Source: Pirellulales bacterium (lineage in GTDB: Bacteria > Planctomycetota > Planctomycetia > Pirellulales > Lacipirellulaceae). From it: 64,000 bases of DNA. Shown here one piece after another: positions 34,466-44,968 of the stretch. The position numbers and the translations under genes are program-made. The notes beneath the pieces were generated by a model, which worked only from the letters and a program-made list of their open reading frames with translations, did no database searches and had not been told where the DNA came from. Within the stretch, counting starts at the first letter, position 1; every line of letters starts with the position of its first letter. Location: the NCBI GenBank assembly GCA_028279215.1, contig JANQOF010000049.1, positions 31,866 through 95,865 of the forward strand, read 5' to 3'.

Positions 34466-35932
34466 TCACTTGGGCTCGGGGCGGGGATTCCAAGTGTCGT
34501 AGATTCTTGCGCTGTCGCGCCACCATCTCGGCGAGGAATCCCAGAGCGGAACGGTTGTCAGATTCGACTCCCATTCACCGAGTTTTTGCATGAGTCGAAG
34601 CATGATCTCCGGGGCCCCGTTGGCAAGATCGCGACGTTCGCCAACGTCTGTCGCGGGCCGGAACAGTTGCGCGGGTCGATGGGGCAGTCGGATCAGTTTG
34701 TGATTTCCGTCCAAAACAGCTGTCTGTCCTTGTAGCCGCCAAAATAGCAACCGACGCGTCGGGGTCGTTCCCGAAAGGGTGTCGCGTAGGTCGACGCCAT
34801 CGTAGGCGCCGTATCGCTCGACGGCGCGGCTTTGGTTGGTAGCGTCTTGATGTCCTAGCGTAGGAGAAAGCTCCAGCGGCTGGGCATTCGCCGCACCCAA
34901 GAAGGTAGGAAGGATGTCCATGCTTGAGACAACGCCTTTGTATTCCTTACCGGCAGGAAGCGTCTCTGGCCAAGCACAAATCATGGGCACACGTACGCCG
35001 CCTTCTCGCAGTGTTCCTTTCGCGCCCGACAACTTGCCATTCCAGCTTGCGTTACTTGTCGCCCCCCCATTGTCGGAGAGAAACACGACGAGGGTGCGTT
35101 CACTACAACCTAGGTCTTGAAGAGTTTTCGTGACGCGACCAATTCCTCGATCCATCGCTTGGACCATGGCCGCGTACGTTCGGCGCTTCGGGTCTTTGAT
35201 ATGCTGACAGTCTGCGAGGTCTTTCTCGGTCGCTTGCATTGGCGTATGAGGCGCGTTGTACGACAGCACCATAAGCCACGGATCGTTGATGGCTTCCGTC
35301 TGACGACTCTTGATCCAGGCGATCGCCTCGTCGGTGAAGAAATCGGTGAGATAGGGACTTGAGAATTCCTTCAGCGGCTGGCCGTTTCGTTGTATCTTGT
35401 TGTTATTGGCCGTGGGGAAGTAGTTGTGGCCTCCGCCGAGTATCCCACAGAAGTATTCAAAGCCTCGATGATTCGGATGGAACAGTTCGGCATCACCTAG
35501 GTGCCACTTTCCGACGAGCGCCGTCGAGTATCCTGCAGCCGCAAGATGGTTGGCAATCGTATGTTCGTTGGGTGGTAGCCCCAGCAACTCGGCGCGCGTT
35601 GCATAGCCCGACGCCGCCTTGTTCAGGTTGCCCTCGTAGCCGAAACGACGCGGGTCGCGTCCGGTCATCAAGCCAGCGCGCGACGGAGAGCAGACAGAAC
35701 TTGCTACGTAGGCTTGCGTGCAAAGTACGCCCTGGCTAGCGAGGGCGTCGATGCTTGGCGTCGAGATTGTTGTGCTTCCGGTGCAACCCAAGTCGCCGTA
35801 GCCTAGATCATCTGCGATAATCAGGAGCAGGTTGGGACGCACAGAGGCTGATGCCGCACCGATGTTGACGAAGGCTAGAACGAGTGCAATTGAACACAAA
35901 TCAATCGTAGAAAAGAACCGCCAGTGAGTCAT
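34466..35932 (-). CDS. Secreted sulfatase (arylsulfatase family)
   Basis: Hydrolyses sulfate esters, probably on sulfated polysaccharides or other organic sulfates outside the cytoplasm. The 488-residue protein has a signal peptide (1-30), the metal-binding aspartates D41/D42 in LLIIADDLGYGDLG, and the formylglycine motif CSPSRAG at 81-87, with Cys as the residue to be modified. Further metal and substrate residues are seen in HYFPTANN-type and LVGKWHLGD segments and VVFLSDNGG. Length is normal. Sulfatases are abundant in planctomycetes. The reading frame begins 139 bases after the terminator that follows tRNA-Lys. Confidence 0.93.
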   Translation of the reverse strand: MTHWRFFSTIDLCSIALVLAFVNIGAASASVRPNLLLIIADDLGYGDLGCTGSTTISTPSIDALASQGVLCTQAYVASSVCSPSRAGLMTGRDPRRFGYEGNLNKAASGYATRAELLGLPPNEHTIANHLAAAGYSTALVGKWHLGDAELFHPNHRGFEYFCGILGGGHNYFPTANNNKIQRNGQPLKEFSSPYLTDFFTDEAIAWIKSRQTEAINDPWLMVLSYNAPHTPMQATEKDLADCQHIKDPKRRTYAAMVQAMDRGIGRVTKTLQDLGCSERTLVVFLSDNGGATSNASWNGKLSGAKGTLREGGVRVPMICAWPETLPAGKEYKGVVSSMDILPTFLGAANAQPLELSPTLGHQDATNQSRAVERYGAYDGVDLRDTLSGTTPTRRLLFWRLQGQTAVLDGNHKLIRLPHRPAQLFRPATDVGERRDLANGAPEIMLRLMQKLGEWESNLTTVPLWDSSPRWWRDSARIYDTWNPRPEPK

Positions 35933-36070
35933 GTCTTAGGTTCCGGTTTGCGATCCAAGCCAAGAATCGGGTTTGGTGATGGTGGACGAAAGCTGCATAC
36001 CTGCGATGCCGCCCCTTGCGAACAGTCCATACTGCGCTTTCCGTACAGGATAGTCGCCCTCACCGCGCAA

Positions 36071-36118
36071 GAAAAAACCCTAGACGTTGCAATTCCGCGA
36101 AAAATGCAACGCCTAGGG
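36071..36118 (-). terminator. Rho-independent terminator after tRNA-Lys
   Basis: On the minus strand a 14-base stem (CCCTAGGCGTTGCA pairing with TGCAACGTCTAGGG, one G-T wobble) with a 13-base loop is followed directly by six T residues. It begins two bases after the tRNA, so it should end the tRNA transcript and insulate the sulfatase gene. Confidence 0.85.
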
Positions 36119-36119
36119 A

Positions 36120-36192
<73 letters not shown>

Positions 36193-36429
36193 GAAGCCCC
36201 AGGATTGCCAGGGGTCTTCTCGATTTTGCTGCCAGCTTGTTACTGTACACCGGCTTGTGTAACGCCACGCGGTTTGGCGGCAAAACCGACGCACGGCCTG
36301 CGGGCACCGTGGTGCGTCAGCAGTAATTTCGTTTAGCACTTGGCAGCCCTGGAGTATTCTAGCAAGGCGTCGAAGCACGCCAAACCCCTGACCCCTTGAA
36401 TCGAACTTCGGAGCGATAACCGATCGATG

Positions 36430-36900
36430 TTACTCCACCCAGGCTCCCAAGGCTCGGCGCACCATGACTAACTGTCCAAGGTGGTACGCGTTGTGGTCGG
36501 CCACAAGCAGCGCTTCACGTAGAAGCGTCTGCCCGTCTCCCCACGGGAACGGAGCGCAGAGATCCTGCTGGGTATCGGTAACGAGTGCTTGGAACTCGTC
36601 TGCGTCGGACTGAAATCTCGCAACGCTGAGGTCCCAAGCTTCTTCGTCCGGTGGCGCATCCCCCGCCGGCCAATAGCCGCCGGGAAACTCGGGCGATACA
36701 TGAGCTGGATTCCGAGAGAACTCCAGGATGTCCCATTGAGCGATCCGCAGGTGCTCAAGCAGCCGCCACGGGGTGTGAGGAAACCCTGCCGGCGCGCATC
36801 CTTGAAAGTTCACAGGCAGATCGGCGACTGCCTGATCGAACCCGATGTGCGCATGCCCGCCACGGAGCAGCCACAATAAGTGCTCACGAACGTTGTTCAT
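36430..36900 (-). CDS. DinB-family (DUF664-like) four-helix protein
   Basis: A 156-residue cytosolic protein of the DinB superfamily of putative metal-dependent enzymes. The histidine positions typical of the bundle are present: H49 in [11 protein letters not shown], and the H-x3-H pair in [11 protein letters not shown] near residues 135-139, which would bind a divalent metal. Some relatives are thiol transferases or are induced by DNA damage, but no specific role can be read here. ATG 36900 is used. It is a single gene between the tRNA and the MtfA-TPR gene, both on the same strand. Confidence 0.85.
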   Translation of the reverse strand: MNNVREHLLWLLRGGHAHIGFDQAVADLPVNFQGCAPAGFPHTPWRLLEHLRIAQWDILEFSRNPAHVSPEFPGGYWPAGDAPPDEEAWDLSVARFQSDADEFQALVTDTQQDLCAPFPWGDGQTLLREALLVADHNAYHLGQLVMVRRALGAWVE

Positions 36901-37008
36901 ACAAACCTCGCGCTAAATCTACTGAATTGACCATTGATAAACGAATTCGCCGGCACTGCGAACTCGAGTTGATGAAGCTGGATTGAGAGGTGCCATCTGG
37001 ATCGTCGC

Positions 37009-38463
37009 CTAGTCTTCGTCTTGCGGCGACAGACGCTTGGCCTTCTCCTCGTCGCGCTCGGCAAGCAATTCGTCGCCCTGCTGGCGGTACGCCTCAGCTC
37101 GCCATCGGTACGGTTGCGGATCGCTGGGATTGATGGACATAGCAAGGGTCAATTCGTGGATCGCTTGCTTGGTCTGCTTCAACTGAATGTATCCGAGTCC
37201 CAGATGCGAGCGGGCAAGCGCGGAGTCGGAGTTAAGGCACACCGAGCGCAGATCATTGACTCCGCGCTTGGTATCTTTGGTCAATACGTACACACATCCA
37301 CGCACAGTCAGCGCGTTGAAGTCCTCCTCGTCCAGCGCAAGGGTTTGATTGGCATCGGCCAGAGCGTGATCGAGGTCACCGAGGGCGAGGTACGCCAGGG
37401 CGCGGGCTGCGTACGCCTCGCTGTCGGTCGCGTCGTTGTTGATTGCCACGGTGAGTGAAGCCATTGCCTTCTCGAGTTCTCCGTCGTCTAGTTCCGCGAG
37501 CCCACGCGAAAAAGGGTCGACTGCCACCGCGTCGCGTAGCTTGGCGCAAGACCGCCATGACCGCTGTTGCGCACCGTGCTCACGGTGCGCAGGCTGTGCC
37601 GAACGAGGCAGGTACTCAGCCGGCGACTGACGAAAATACTTGCCAAGCACTTCGTACAAGTGCGGGTGTTGTTCACGCAAATCGTGTGGCTGGTCGAAGA
37701 AGCACTCGGTAGCGACGGCGAAAAACTCAGCTCGGTTCGATGCGCCATAGTGGCTGAGCAGCGTTGGTTCGTCGCGATCGGCGCGTCCGAGGAGTTCGAG
37801 ATAGTCAAGCTCCGTCACGCGATACCATTCACGCTCCATGTCCACATCGGCCATTGCCGGGGTGCCCGACATGTCGCCATCGAGCCCGTCGAGGTGGTGC
37901 GTGAACTCGTGAACCACGACGTTGAGACGAAAACCTTCCTCGTCATAGGGATGGACGACCGATTCCCAAGCTAGCACGATCGGCCCACGACGCCACGCCT
38001 CCCCGTAACGCGGCGAGTCGATCATCGTGCCAAACACCGGGTCGGTGGACCACTCGGCAGCTTGCTGGCGAGACACAAAGAACGCTCTGGGGTACAGGAT
38101 GATGTCGGGCACGTGGGGGAAGTAGTAAAGTTCCTCCAAGCCAAGCGTCATCAGAGCGGCATTGCCGGCTATTGTGACACGCATCTCATCCGTTACTTCG
38201 AAGCCGTTGCCTCCGGTCCATCGTCGGTGACGCACCATGTGCTCCACTACATCCTCCAGTCGACGCCGATGGTCTCCACGAAGATGCGCGTACTGCCAAA
38301 CATGCTTGCGCAGGAAGTTGTGCCACTCGCGAGGGAATGGTCGTATCGGAGTTGACTCGGGCGAGCCAAACCCAAGCAGTTTCGCAAGTGCCTGAAAGAT
38401 ACCGAGCCCCTTCGTCAACCGCACAGCACCAGCGCGTGCGAATCCATTGGATGATCCAGGCAT
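37009..38463 (-). CDS. MtfA-like zinc peptidase fused to TPR repeats
   Basis: The N-terminal 285 of 484 residues match the MtfA (M90) family: FPREWHNFLRKHVWQY near the start, zinc motif HEFTH at 185-189, and the downstream glutamate in RAEFFAVATECFFD (E246). E. coli MtfA is a peptidase that also binds the repressor Mlc. The C-terminal part (about 315-480) is a run of about five TPR units (AYAARALAYLALGDLDHALAD and similar), not found in ordinary MtfA of about 265 residues. The repeats could recruit partner proteins. No signal peptide, so cytosolic. The peptidase call is firm; the fusion's purpose is unknown. Confidence 0.9.
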   Translation of the reverse strand: MPGSSNGFARAGAVRLTKGLGIFQALAKLLGFGSPESTPIRPFPREWHNFLRKHVWQYAHLRGDHRRRLEDVVEHMVRHRRWTGGNGFEVTDEMRVTIAGNAALMTLGLEELYYFPHVPDIILYPRAFFVSRQQAAEWSTDPVFGTMIDSPRYGEAWRRGPIVLAWESVVHPYDEEGFRLNVVVHEFTHHLDGLDGDMSGTPAMADVDMEREWYRVTELDYLELLGRADRDEPTLLSHYGASNRAEFFAVATECFFDQPHDLREQHPHLYEVLGKYFRQSPAEYLPRSAQPAHREHGAQQRSWRSCAKLRDAVAVDPFSRGLAELDDGELEKAMASLTVAINNDATDSEAYAARALAYLALGDLDHALADANQTLALDEEDFNALTVRGCVYVLTKDTKRGVNDLRSVCLNSDSALARSHLGLGYIQLKQTKQAIHELTLAMSINPSDPQPYRWRAEAYRQQGDELLAERDEEKAKRLSPQDED

Positions 38464-38504
38464 TCTATTCTGAGTGAATAGAAAGGCTCAATGGACGTGC
38501 CGAG

Positions 38505-38909
38505 TTACTTCTTTTTTCGTTCTTTGCGGCGACGCTTGGTTCGCTTGGGTTTGCATGCCTTCCAAGCGGCTTTGGCAAAGTGGTCGTCGAGGCGGGCGAG
38601 CTGGAAGCGGCGGACGTCCAGCGACTTTTCCTGCCCCGACGACGTACGAACGAGCACAAACGGTAGGCACACGGCTTCGACTCGGAGAGGGACAGCTTCC
38701 TTGTCTGGGATCACGGCTAGTCGAATCAGCTCGCTTGGATCTCCGAATAGGTCGTTTCCGCACCACACGTAGGACGGCACTTCGTGCACCTCGCGGAGTA
38801 CGGAGACATACTGGCCCGAACTCACGTCCTCTGGCGCAAGCGGTTTAGCGAGCGCTGGTTGGGCGCGCGGGGCGTCGTTCACGTCGGATGAGTCGGTGGA
38901 AGTGTCCAT
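38505..38909 (-). CDS. Uncharacterised protein with Lys/Arg-rich tail
   Basis: A 134-residue protein that I cannot assign to a family. The first 30 residues are polar and Ser/Asp/Pro-rich, the middle (about 35-110) looks like a small beta-rich domain (VPSYVWCGNDLFGDP, VCLPFVLVRTSSGQ), and the last 20 residues are almost all Lys and Arg, which suggests binding to nucleic acid or ribosomes. ATG 38909 is preferred to a start six codons upstream because it gives the more usual N-terminus; the ribosome-binding site is weak either way. It is 57 bases from the next same-strand gene. Confidence 0.65.
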   Translation of the reverse strand: MDTSTDSSDVNDAPRAQPALAKPLAPEDVSSGQYVSVLREVHEVPSYVWCGNDLFGDPSELIRLAVIPDKEAVPLRVEAVCLPFVLVRTSSGQEKSLDVRRFQLARLDDHFAKAAWKACKPKRTKRRRKERKKK

Positions 38910-38966
38910 GCGAAAAGGGACACCCACCAGGGAGTTTGGTTCGGATGGCGGTACTGCCGGCGCGCC

Positions 38967-39671
38967 CTAGCTGCCCGGCCGCGACAACTGCAAGTAAACG
39001 GCCGCAGCGATTCCGCCAGCCCCAAACGCCATGCACATAATCATGATCTGGTAGCGAGCGGCGATCAGCGGTTCCACGTCGGCAAGAATCTGTCCTGTCA
39101 TGAAGCCTGGTAGTGAGACGAGCCCCACCGCCAGCAACGAGTTGGTAACCGTAATCAAAGCAGCCTGCATCGCTCGCCCACGAGCATCGAAGAAATCGCT
39201 TCCCGAGTCGAGTTCCGATTCGAGCCGTTCGGCGGCTAGACTCACACAGTTCATTGCTGCGGTGAAGCTCATGCCGGCAAGCGGTATGAGTTTCTGCGCG
39301 AAGTACCAAGGTTCGAGTTGCAGCACGCCCTGCGTCATGAGCGCAAGGGTACCGCCACCGCCCAAGGCGATTGCGACAACTGAACGACGATAGATCTGCA
39401 GCGACTTGTGCTTGACAGGTCGAAGCGCGATCCAGCTTGCAATTGCCAGCATAGCGACGAGAGTGCAGAGGACCACAGCAGGTTGTTCAGTGAGAAACAG
39501 CAGCTTCAACACGTAACCAACGAGCACAAGTTGCACGAGCATCCGCGCCGTTGCGTAGAGCGGCGTCCAAATGCCCAGCCCCCAGCAATGCACTACGACC
39601 ATGACCGCCAGCACCGGCAATAAAGCCAGGGCCAGGTTTTCTAAGGGAATTGGCGGAACACCGTCGTTCAC
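38967..39671 (-). CDS. UPF0014/FetB-like ABC transporter permease
   Basis: Membrane component of the UPF0014 family, whose E. coli member FetB works with the ATPase FetA in iron export and oxidative-stress resistance. The 234 residues include about seven hydrophobic segments and the family hallmarks AAMNCVSLAAERLESEL and VGLVSLPGFMTGQILAD followed by AARYQIMIM. No ATPase partner gene lies beside it, which is unusual for the FetAB pair. The start is a GTG at 39671 with a poor ribosome-binding site, so the true N-terminus may differ by a few residues. Confidence 0.85.
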   Translation of the reverse strand: MNDGVPPIPLENLALALLPVLAVMVVVHCWGLGIWTPLYATARMLVQLVLVGYVLKLLFLTEQPAVVLCTLVAMLAIASWIALRPVKHKSLQIYRRSVVAIALGGGGTLALMTQGVLQLEPWYFAQKLIPLAGMSFTAAMNCVSLAAERLESELDSGSDFFDARGRAMQAALITVTNSLLAVGLVSLPGFMTGQILADVEPLIAARYQIMIMCMAFGAGGIAAAVYLQLSRPGS

Positions 39672-39732
39672 GGAAAGGGCGGCCTGAGGGGACTTGGGTC
39701 ATCAAGTACACTTGCTAGTCGGCGAAAGTGAA

Positions 39733-40683
39733 CTAGATGTCGTGCAGGTGCGATGGCACTCTAGCGATTGCCTGCTTGAAAAGCTCGTCGTGGAAGAAAC
39801 GAAGTTGAGACGGACGGGGTGGGCGAATGCCGCCAAACTTCAACTCGATGGTGGCGGACAAGTTCCACCAGGTCACTTCGCGCGGGCTGTGGCTTTCCGA
39901 CACAGGTTGGCCGTACTTGCGATTTAGCACTTCCAGGACTCGGTGGAACGCCTGCGTAGCGAACTGCGCCTCGATTTGGAATAGCCTGCCGTCAAGAAAC
40001 TGGTAAATGACCGACTCGGTTTGCTCCTGGGCAATCGTCGGCGAGGCGTTTTCGGCTGGCAAGTCGACTCGAGCGCACACAATTCCCGCGCCCGAGTACC
40101 AAGTTTCCGATTTGAGGCCTGGAATTGCTTTGCCAGGCGATTCATCTGAGCACCAAGGCATCACACGCCCTAGCGCGGGCAATTCGCGATAGTATTTCTG
40201 CCTAAAATCGTCGAGCGACATGCCCAGCCAGTCGCCCTTGAGCTCGAATAGTTCGCCTTTCTGCGTGATGTTGGCGACAGCCGACTTGGAAGACTGTTCT
40301 CGCCGCACACGTTCGGCCAGTTGGTCGAGCATCCGTCCAACGTTCTCATCCCCGAGGTCGAAGGTCTTGATGCAGTAGAGTAATCTTCGAAGATCCGTGG
40401 GGGAATCAAGCAGGTCGCCATCGGCGGTGACTGGTGGAGGCTGGGCTGGGCCTGCGTCGCTGTACGCCAGCACGGCACTAATCTGCCTGCGGGCAAGCTC
40501 GGCGACCATTTGTTGCGGAGTCGCCTGGGCTAACGGCACCGAGGCCGAACCCACGACCGTGCTGGCCATGCCGGGAATCTTGACCTTGCTTCCGCAATTC
40601 TTGCAGGTGCCCCGTCGTCCAGCGAACGAGTCGTCGACCTTGAACGGAGTCTGGCAATTTGGGCACTCGAGGTTGATGGGCAT
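39733..40683 (-). CDS. Zinc-ribbon (MJ0042-type) protein, function unknown
   Basis: A 316-residue cytosolic protein. The first 36 residues are a zinc ribbon with CPNC and CKNC pairs (residues 7-10 and 27-30), of the type used for protein or nucleic acid contacts at the N-terminus of many planctomycete and myxobacterial proteins. The rest (about 60-316) has no motif I know: a helical portion with a TDLRRLLYCIKTFDL segment and a mixed alpha/beta C-terminal half with ESVIYQFLDGRLFQIEAQF. ATG 40683 is clear. It stands alone between FetB-like and aconitase genes. Confidence 0.75.
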   Translation of the reverse strand: MPINLECPNCQTPFKVDDSFAGRRGTCKNCGSKVKIPGMASTVVGSASVPLAQATPQQMVAELARRQISAVLAYSDAGPAQPPPVTADGDLLDSPTDLRRLLYCIKTFDLGDENVGRMLDQLAERVRREQSSKSAVANITQKGELFELKGDWLGMSLDDFRQKYYRELPALGRVMPWCSDESPGKAIPGLKSETWYSGAGIVCARVDLPAENASPTIAQEQTESVIYQFLDGRLFQIEAQFATQAFHRVLEVLNRKYGQPVSESHSPREVTWWNLSATIELKFGGIRPPRPSQLRFFHDELFKQAIARVPSHLHDI

Positions 40684-40940
40684 ATAGCGAAACTCAGAAA
40701 TTGCCCCATGGCTCGGTCAATCGCCTGCCGCTGGCCCCATTCTACCAAGAATCTGAGCGTGTTGAGAAGATTTATTGTCGGACTACGAATCGGCGATGCA
40801 GCTGACCCTGCCGGAAGTAGGTGGTCAATATTGGATAGCGCACGGTGAGCGGAAGTTCCCTCGACGCTCGGTGTCGCCACAAAAAACTGCCGACGTTAGT
40901 GTGAATCGGTGAACTTTCCCTTCGACCCGGCCGATCGCAA

Positions 40941-43691
40941 CTACTTTGCCAACAGCTTTCGCAATACGTACTGCAGAATGCCACCGTGGCGATAATAGTC
41001 CAGCTCAACCGGTGTGTCGATGCGGACAAGCATAGTGAACTCCAGGGCGGTGCCATCACCTCGGGTCGCCTTGACGACCAGCGCCTGCCGTGGCTGGAGG
41101 TCGTCGCCCAAATCGGGTACGTCGAACGCCTCCTCTCCGGTGAGACCCAGCGACTTCCATGTGGTGCCTGTTTCGAACTCCAAAGGTAAGACTCCCATCA
41201 TCACCAGATTCGAACGGTGGATGCGTTCGTAGCTGGCAGCCAGCACGGCCCGCACACCCAGCAGGAACGTCCCCTTGGCAGCCCAATCCCGCGAGCTTCC
41301 GGTGCCGTACTCACTGCCGGCGAGAATCACTAGCGGCGTGCCATCGGCCTGATATTGCATTGCCGCGTCGTAGATCGGCATTACTTCGTCGGTTGGCAGG
41401 TAACGGGTAATGCCTCCCTCAGTGCCCGGTGCGAGTTGATTGCGGATGCGGATATTGGCCAGAGTGCCACGTGTCATCACACGATCGTTGCCACGGCGGC
41501 TGCCATAGCTATTGAAATCGGCGGGTGCGACACCTTGCTCCTGAAGGTACTTGCCAGCCGGGCTATCCTTTGCGATCGCTCCCGCGGGAGAAATGTGGTC
41601 GGTCGTCACCGAGTCGTCCAATAGCGCCAAGCAGCGGGCGCCAACGATCGGCGCGATTGGCCTGACTTCGGGCGTCAAATCGACCAGGAACGGCGGCTCC
41701 TGGATATAGGTGCTCTCTGCGTTCCAATCGTAAATCCCACCTTCGGTGGTAGCAATGGCGTTCCATTTCTCGTTGCTGTTCCACACGTTGCCGTATTGCT
41801 CCTGGAACATTTCGGGCCGGACACAGTTGGCGACCACCGTTTGCACCTCGTCGTGCGTGGGCCAGATGTCTGCCAGATAGACTGGTTGACCGTCCGAACC
41901 TTCGCCGATCGCATCGCTGGTCAGATCGATGTCGGTTGTACCTGCCAACGCATAAGCCACTACCAACGGCGGGCTGGCCAGGTAGTTGGCTTTGACATCG
42001 GGATTGATGCGGCCTTCGAAGTTGCGGTTGCCGCTCAATACGCCTGAAACCACAAGATCGTGCTCGCGCACCGCCTCGCTGATTGGCGCGGGAAGCGGTC
42101 CACTGTTGCCGATGCACGTCGTGCAGCCGTACCCGACTGTGTAAAAACCGATTTTGGCGAACTCCGTGTCGAGCTCTGCCTTCTCAAAATAGTCGGTCAC
42201 CACGCGGCTGCCCGGCGCAATGCTGGTCTTCACCCAGGGCTTGGCGGCCAAGCCAACTGCGGCCGCCTTCTTGGCGACCAAACCAGCGGCGACCATCACG
42301 TTGGGATTGCTCGTGTTCGTGCAGCTTGTAATCGCAGCAATCACCACACTGCCGTGCCGCAAAGAGAACGTACACCCCTCGTATTCGACCGATACCCCTG
42401 CGCTTCCTGGGTCGGCAACAGCTGCTTCCGCAGTTGCTGTGCCTCCGCCCTCGGCTTCCCAACCCGCAGAGGTCGAACCACCGCCGGGCGACTTCTCGTA
42501 GACACTTTGCAAGTCCGACGCCCACTGACTCTTCATTGCCGATAGAGCGATGCGATCTTGAGGGCGTTTGGGGCCGGCGAGCGACGGTTCGACCGTCGAC
42601 AAATCGAGTTCCACCACCTTGGTAAATGTTGGCGGCACGGCTTCGTCGGTTCGGAACAGGGAGTTCTCCTTCGTGTATCGCTCCACGAGCTGCACTTCGT
42701 CGTCCGTTCGCCCAGTGAGCTGCAAATACTCGAGCGTGCGCGCGTCGATTGGAAAGAAGCCCATAGTCGCTCCGTACTCCGGGCTCATGTTGGCGATCGT
42801 CGCGCGATCGGCCAGCGACATGCCAGTGACTCCGTCGCCGAAGAACTCGACGAACTTTCCTACCACTTTCTCCATGCGGAGGATCTCGGTGACAGTGAGC
42901 ACTAAGTCGGTGGCAGTTGCGCCAGCGGGGAGTTTGCCGGTGAGTTTCATACCAACAACCTCGGGCATCAACATGTAAATTGGCTGGCCGAGCATGACGC
43001 CCTCAGCTTCAATACCCCCGACGCCCCAGCCCACCACTCCCAAGCCATCGATCATCGTGGTGTGACTGTCGGTGCCCACGAGCGAATCGGGTAAGGCCAC
43101 GCCGTCGCGAACAAACACGCACTTGGCCAGGTATTCGAGATTCACCTGATGCACGATGCCGGTGCCGGGCGGAACGACACGAAAGTTGTCGAACGCCTTC
43201 TGCCCCCAGCGAAGGAACTCGTACCGCTCACGATTGCGGCTGAACTCCATGTCGATGTTAAAATTGAGTGCCTCTTCGCCCAAGTAAGCATCGACTTGCA
43301 CTGAGTGGTCGATGACGAGGTCAGCGGGTACCAGAGGATTGATTTTGTTCGGATCGCCGCCCAATCGTTGCATCGCCGACCGCATGGCTGCCAGGTCGAC
43401 CACGGCCGGAACGCCGGTGAAGTCCTGAAGCACCACGCGGGCTGGTTTGAAAGGGATTTCCTCTCCGCTAGCTCCCTTCTTGTCGGCCCAGTTCGCCACG
43501 GCTTTCACGTCGTCTTGACGTACAACGTAATCGTCGCAGTTGCGCAGCACGCTCTCCAGGAGAACTCGAATAGAGTAGGGCAGGGCGTCGATCTTGCCTA
43601 AACCAGCATCTTCCAGCGCAGTTAGGCGATAGAAGTCGGCAGTTCCGTTTCCTGTATCGAACGAACTGCGGGCCGAGAATGCATCGGACAT
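40941..43691 (-). CDS. acnA: Aconitate hydratase A
   Basis: Isomerises citrate and isocitrate in the TCA cycle. The 916-residue protein has normal AcnA length, with the substrate-binding [19 protein letters not shown] stretch (read in halves) and the 4Fe-4S cysteines in TSCTNTSNP and [11 protein letters not shown], and a C-terminal swivel domain with [21 protein letters not shown] and SRDWAAKGT motifs. A small Gly/Ala/Thr-rich insertion after about residue 405 is not typical. ATG 43691 is the correct start: the frame stays open for 94 codons upstream but that part has no aconitase similarity. It diverges from an epimerase gene. Confidence 0.96.
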   Translation of the reverse strand: MSDAFSARSSFDTGNGTADFYRLTALEDAGLGKIDALPYSIRVLLESVLRNCDDYVVRQDDVKAVANWADKKGASGEEIPFKPARVVLQDFTGVPAVVDLAAMRSAMQRLGGDPNKINPLVPADLVIDHSVQVDAYLGEEALNFNIDMEFSRNRERYEFLRWGQKAFDNFRVVPPGTGIVHQVNLEYLAKCVFVRDGVALPDSLVGTDSHTTMIDGLGVVGWGVGGIEAEGVMLGQPIYMLMPEVVGMKLTGKLPAGATATDLVLTVTEILRMEKVVGKFVEFFGDGVTGMSLADRATIANMSPEYGATMGFFPIDARTLEYLQLTGRTDDEVQLVERYTKENSLFRTDEAVPPTFTKVVELDLSTVEPSLAGPKRPQDRIALSAMKSQWASDLQSVYEKSPGGGSTSAGWEAEGGGTATAEAAVADPGSAGVSVEYEGCTFSLRHGSVVIAAITSCTNTSNPNVMVAAGLVAKKAAAVGLAAKPWVKTSIAPGSRVVTDYFEKAELDTEFAKIGFYTVGYGCTTCIGNSGPLPAPISEAVREHDLVVSGVLSGNRNFEGRINPDVKANYLASPPLVVAYALAGTTDIDLTSDAIGEGSDGQPVYLADIWPTHDEVQTVVANCVRPEMFQEQYGNVWNSNEKWNAIATTEGGIYDWNAESTYIQEPPFLVDLTPEVRPIAPIVGARCLALLDDSVTTDHISPAGAIAKDSPAGKYLQEQGVAPADFNSYGSRRGNDRVMTRGTLANIRIRNQLAPGTEGGITRYLPTDEVMPIYDAAMQYQADGTPLVILAGSEYGTGSSRDWAAKGTFLLGVRAVLAASYERIHRSNLVMMGVLPLEFETGTTWKSLGLTGEEAFDVPDLGDDLQPRQALVVKATRGDGTALEFTMLVRIDTPVELDYYRHGGILQYVLRKLLAK

Positions 43692-43840
43692 GATGGGGAC
43701 TTGGGTTTGGGGCGAAGGGCTTGGGAGGTAGGAACCGTGGCTGCCGCGGGAAAAGTCGAGTTTAGACGATTTTTCCCGACCTCGGGAGGTGCCGCAGCTC
43801 AACCATTCACGGACATCCGATTGTATTGGGTACATCCAGC

Positions 43841-43853
43841 AGCGTGTCACGCT
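43841..43853. promoter_or_regulatory. Inverted repeat in the acnA/epimerase divergent region
   Basis: AGCGTG-T-CACGCT is a perfect 6+1+6 inverted repeat 17 bases before the epimerase ATG. TACAAT at 43857-43862 directly follows and could be a -10 element, giving an almost leaderless transcript, but no good -35 is visible. Operator function is a guess. Confidence 0.25.
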
Positions 43854-43869
43854 GGCTACAATACTCTGC

Positions 43870-44856
43870 ATGGCCGACGCGAAACCTACTGCACCGAATA
43901 GCACTGCATTGTCTTCTACGCAGCGCGTCGTGATTGCCGGCGGCACGGGATTCCTTGGTTTGAGTCTAGCCAAGTTTATCGAAGCCCGTGGCTACAACGT
44001 GGTGCTGTTATCTCGCCGGTCGCCCGTGAGTGAAACGACTGGGGTACACCAAGTTTGGGACGGTCGAACGGTCGGCGGTTGGGCTCGGCATCTCGACGGG
44101 GCGGCTGCGGTGGTGAATCTTGCGGGCCGTACGGTCGACTGCATCAAGTCGCCCGACAACTGCGACGAAATCCTGCGCTCTCGTGTCGAGGCTACGCGAG
44201 TGCTCGGCAAGGCAGTTTCCGAGGTGGGTTTGCCGCCGCCGGTTTGGGTGCAGATGTCGACCGCGCATCGGTATGGCGATCCGCCTGAGGTGGTTTGCGA
44301 CGAGCACTCTTCGTTTGGATATGGGTTGGCGCCGATGGTTGGGGCGGCATGGGAAGCCGAGTTCGAGAACGCAATCCTACCCAGTATGCGGGGGGTCGTT
44401 CTGCGAACCAGCTTCGTGCTTGGGCGATCGGGCGGAGCGCTGACGAAACTCGCGCGTCTGGCGCGTTGGGGACTTGGCGGAGCCGTAGGGCACGGCAAGC
44501 AGGGAATGAGTTGGATTCACCAGGACGACATGAATCGCCTGCTCCTTCGCGGGATCGAAGAGAACGCGATGAGTGGTGCTTACATGGCCACCGCGCCCAA
44601 TCCGGTTTCGAATGCCGAGTTCATGCGCGAACTTCGCCGCGCGGTCGGAATGCCCATTGGCTTGCCCGCTCCAAGGCTGTTGGTGCGAGTTGGCGCTAGG
44701 TTAATGCTTCGGACCGATCCGGAACTCGCTCTTTACGGTCGATATTGCGTTTCCAGTCGGCTTGAGCAGGAAGGGTTTCAATTCGATTTTCCAGACGTTC
44801 AGTCGGCATTGGAGGACATCTTTGGACGCACGCGGGCCGCCGAAAAAAGTTCTTAG
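43870..44856 (+). CDS. TIGR01777-type NAD(P)-dependent epimerase (SDR)
   Basis: An extended SDR protein of 328 residues. It has the nucleotide-binding [18 protein letters not shown] near residue 20, the NLAGR segment, a serine in MSTAHRYGD where relatives have ST-x-YG, and the family-specific C-terminus with a proline-rich substrate cap ([16 protein letters not shown]). Relatives are called cell-division inhibitor SulA-like or YfcH but have no proven reaction. ATG 43870 starts the protein just before the nucleotide fold; upstream starts would reach into the aconitase promoter region. Confidence 0.9.
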   Translation: MADAKPTAPNSTALSSTQRVVIAGGTGFLGLSLAKFIEARGYNVVLLSRRSPVSETTGVHQVWDGRTVGGWARHLDGAAAVVNLAGRTVDCIKSPDNCDEILRSRVEATRVLGKAVSEVGLPPPVWVQMSTAHRYGDPPEVVCDEHSSFGYGLAPMVGAAWEAEFENAILPSMRGVVLRTSFVLGRSGGALTKLARLARWGLGGAVGHGKQGMSWIHQDDMNRLLLRGIEENAMSGAYMATAPNPVSNAEFMRELRRAVGMPIGLPAPRLLVRVGARLMLRTDPELALYGRYCVSSRLEQEGFQFDFPDVQSALEDIFGRTRAAEKSS

Positions 44857-44873
44857 ATTCCCCCAAACCGCTA

Positions 44874-44903
44874 TTGGAGAACGTGGTAGCTAGCACGCAT
44901 AAT
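44874..44903 (+). promoter_or_regulatory. Candidate promoter before the secreted zincin gene
   Basis: TTGGAG (44874-44879) and CATAAT (44898-44903) are 18 bases apart, 66 bases before the ATG at 44969 and just after the epimerase stop. Hexamer matches are four and five of six. Pattern matching only. Confidence 0.25.
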
Positions 44904-44968
44904 CTGCGCATCGTTGAGGGACGCCAAGGATGGCTGCTCCCACGATCTGAACACGGAGGTTCAGACCT

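Noticed and set aside
43692..43973. N-terminal extension of aconitase in the open frame
   Set aside because: Residues encoded there have no aconitase similarity; the standard start at 43691 is used.
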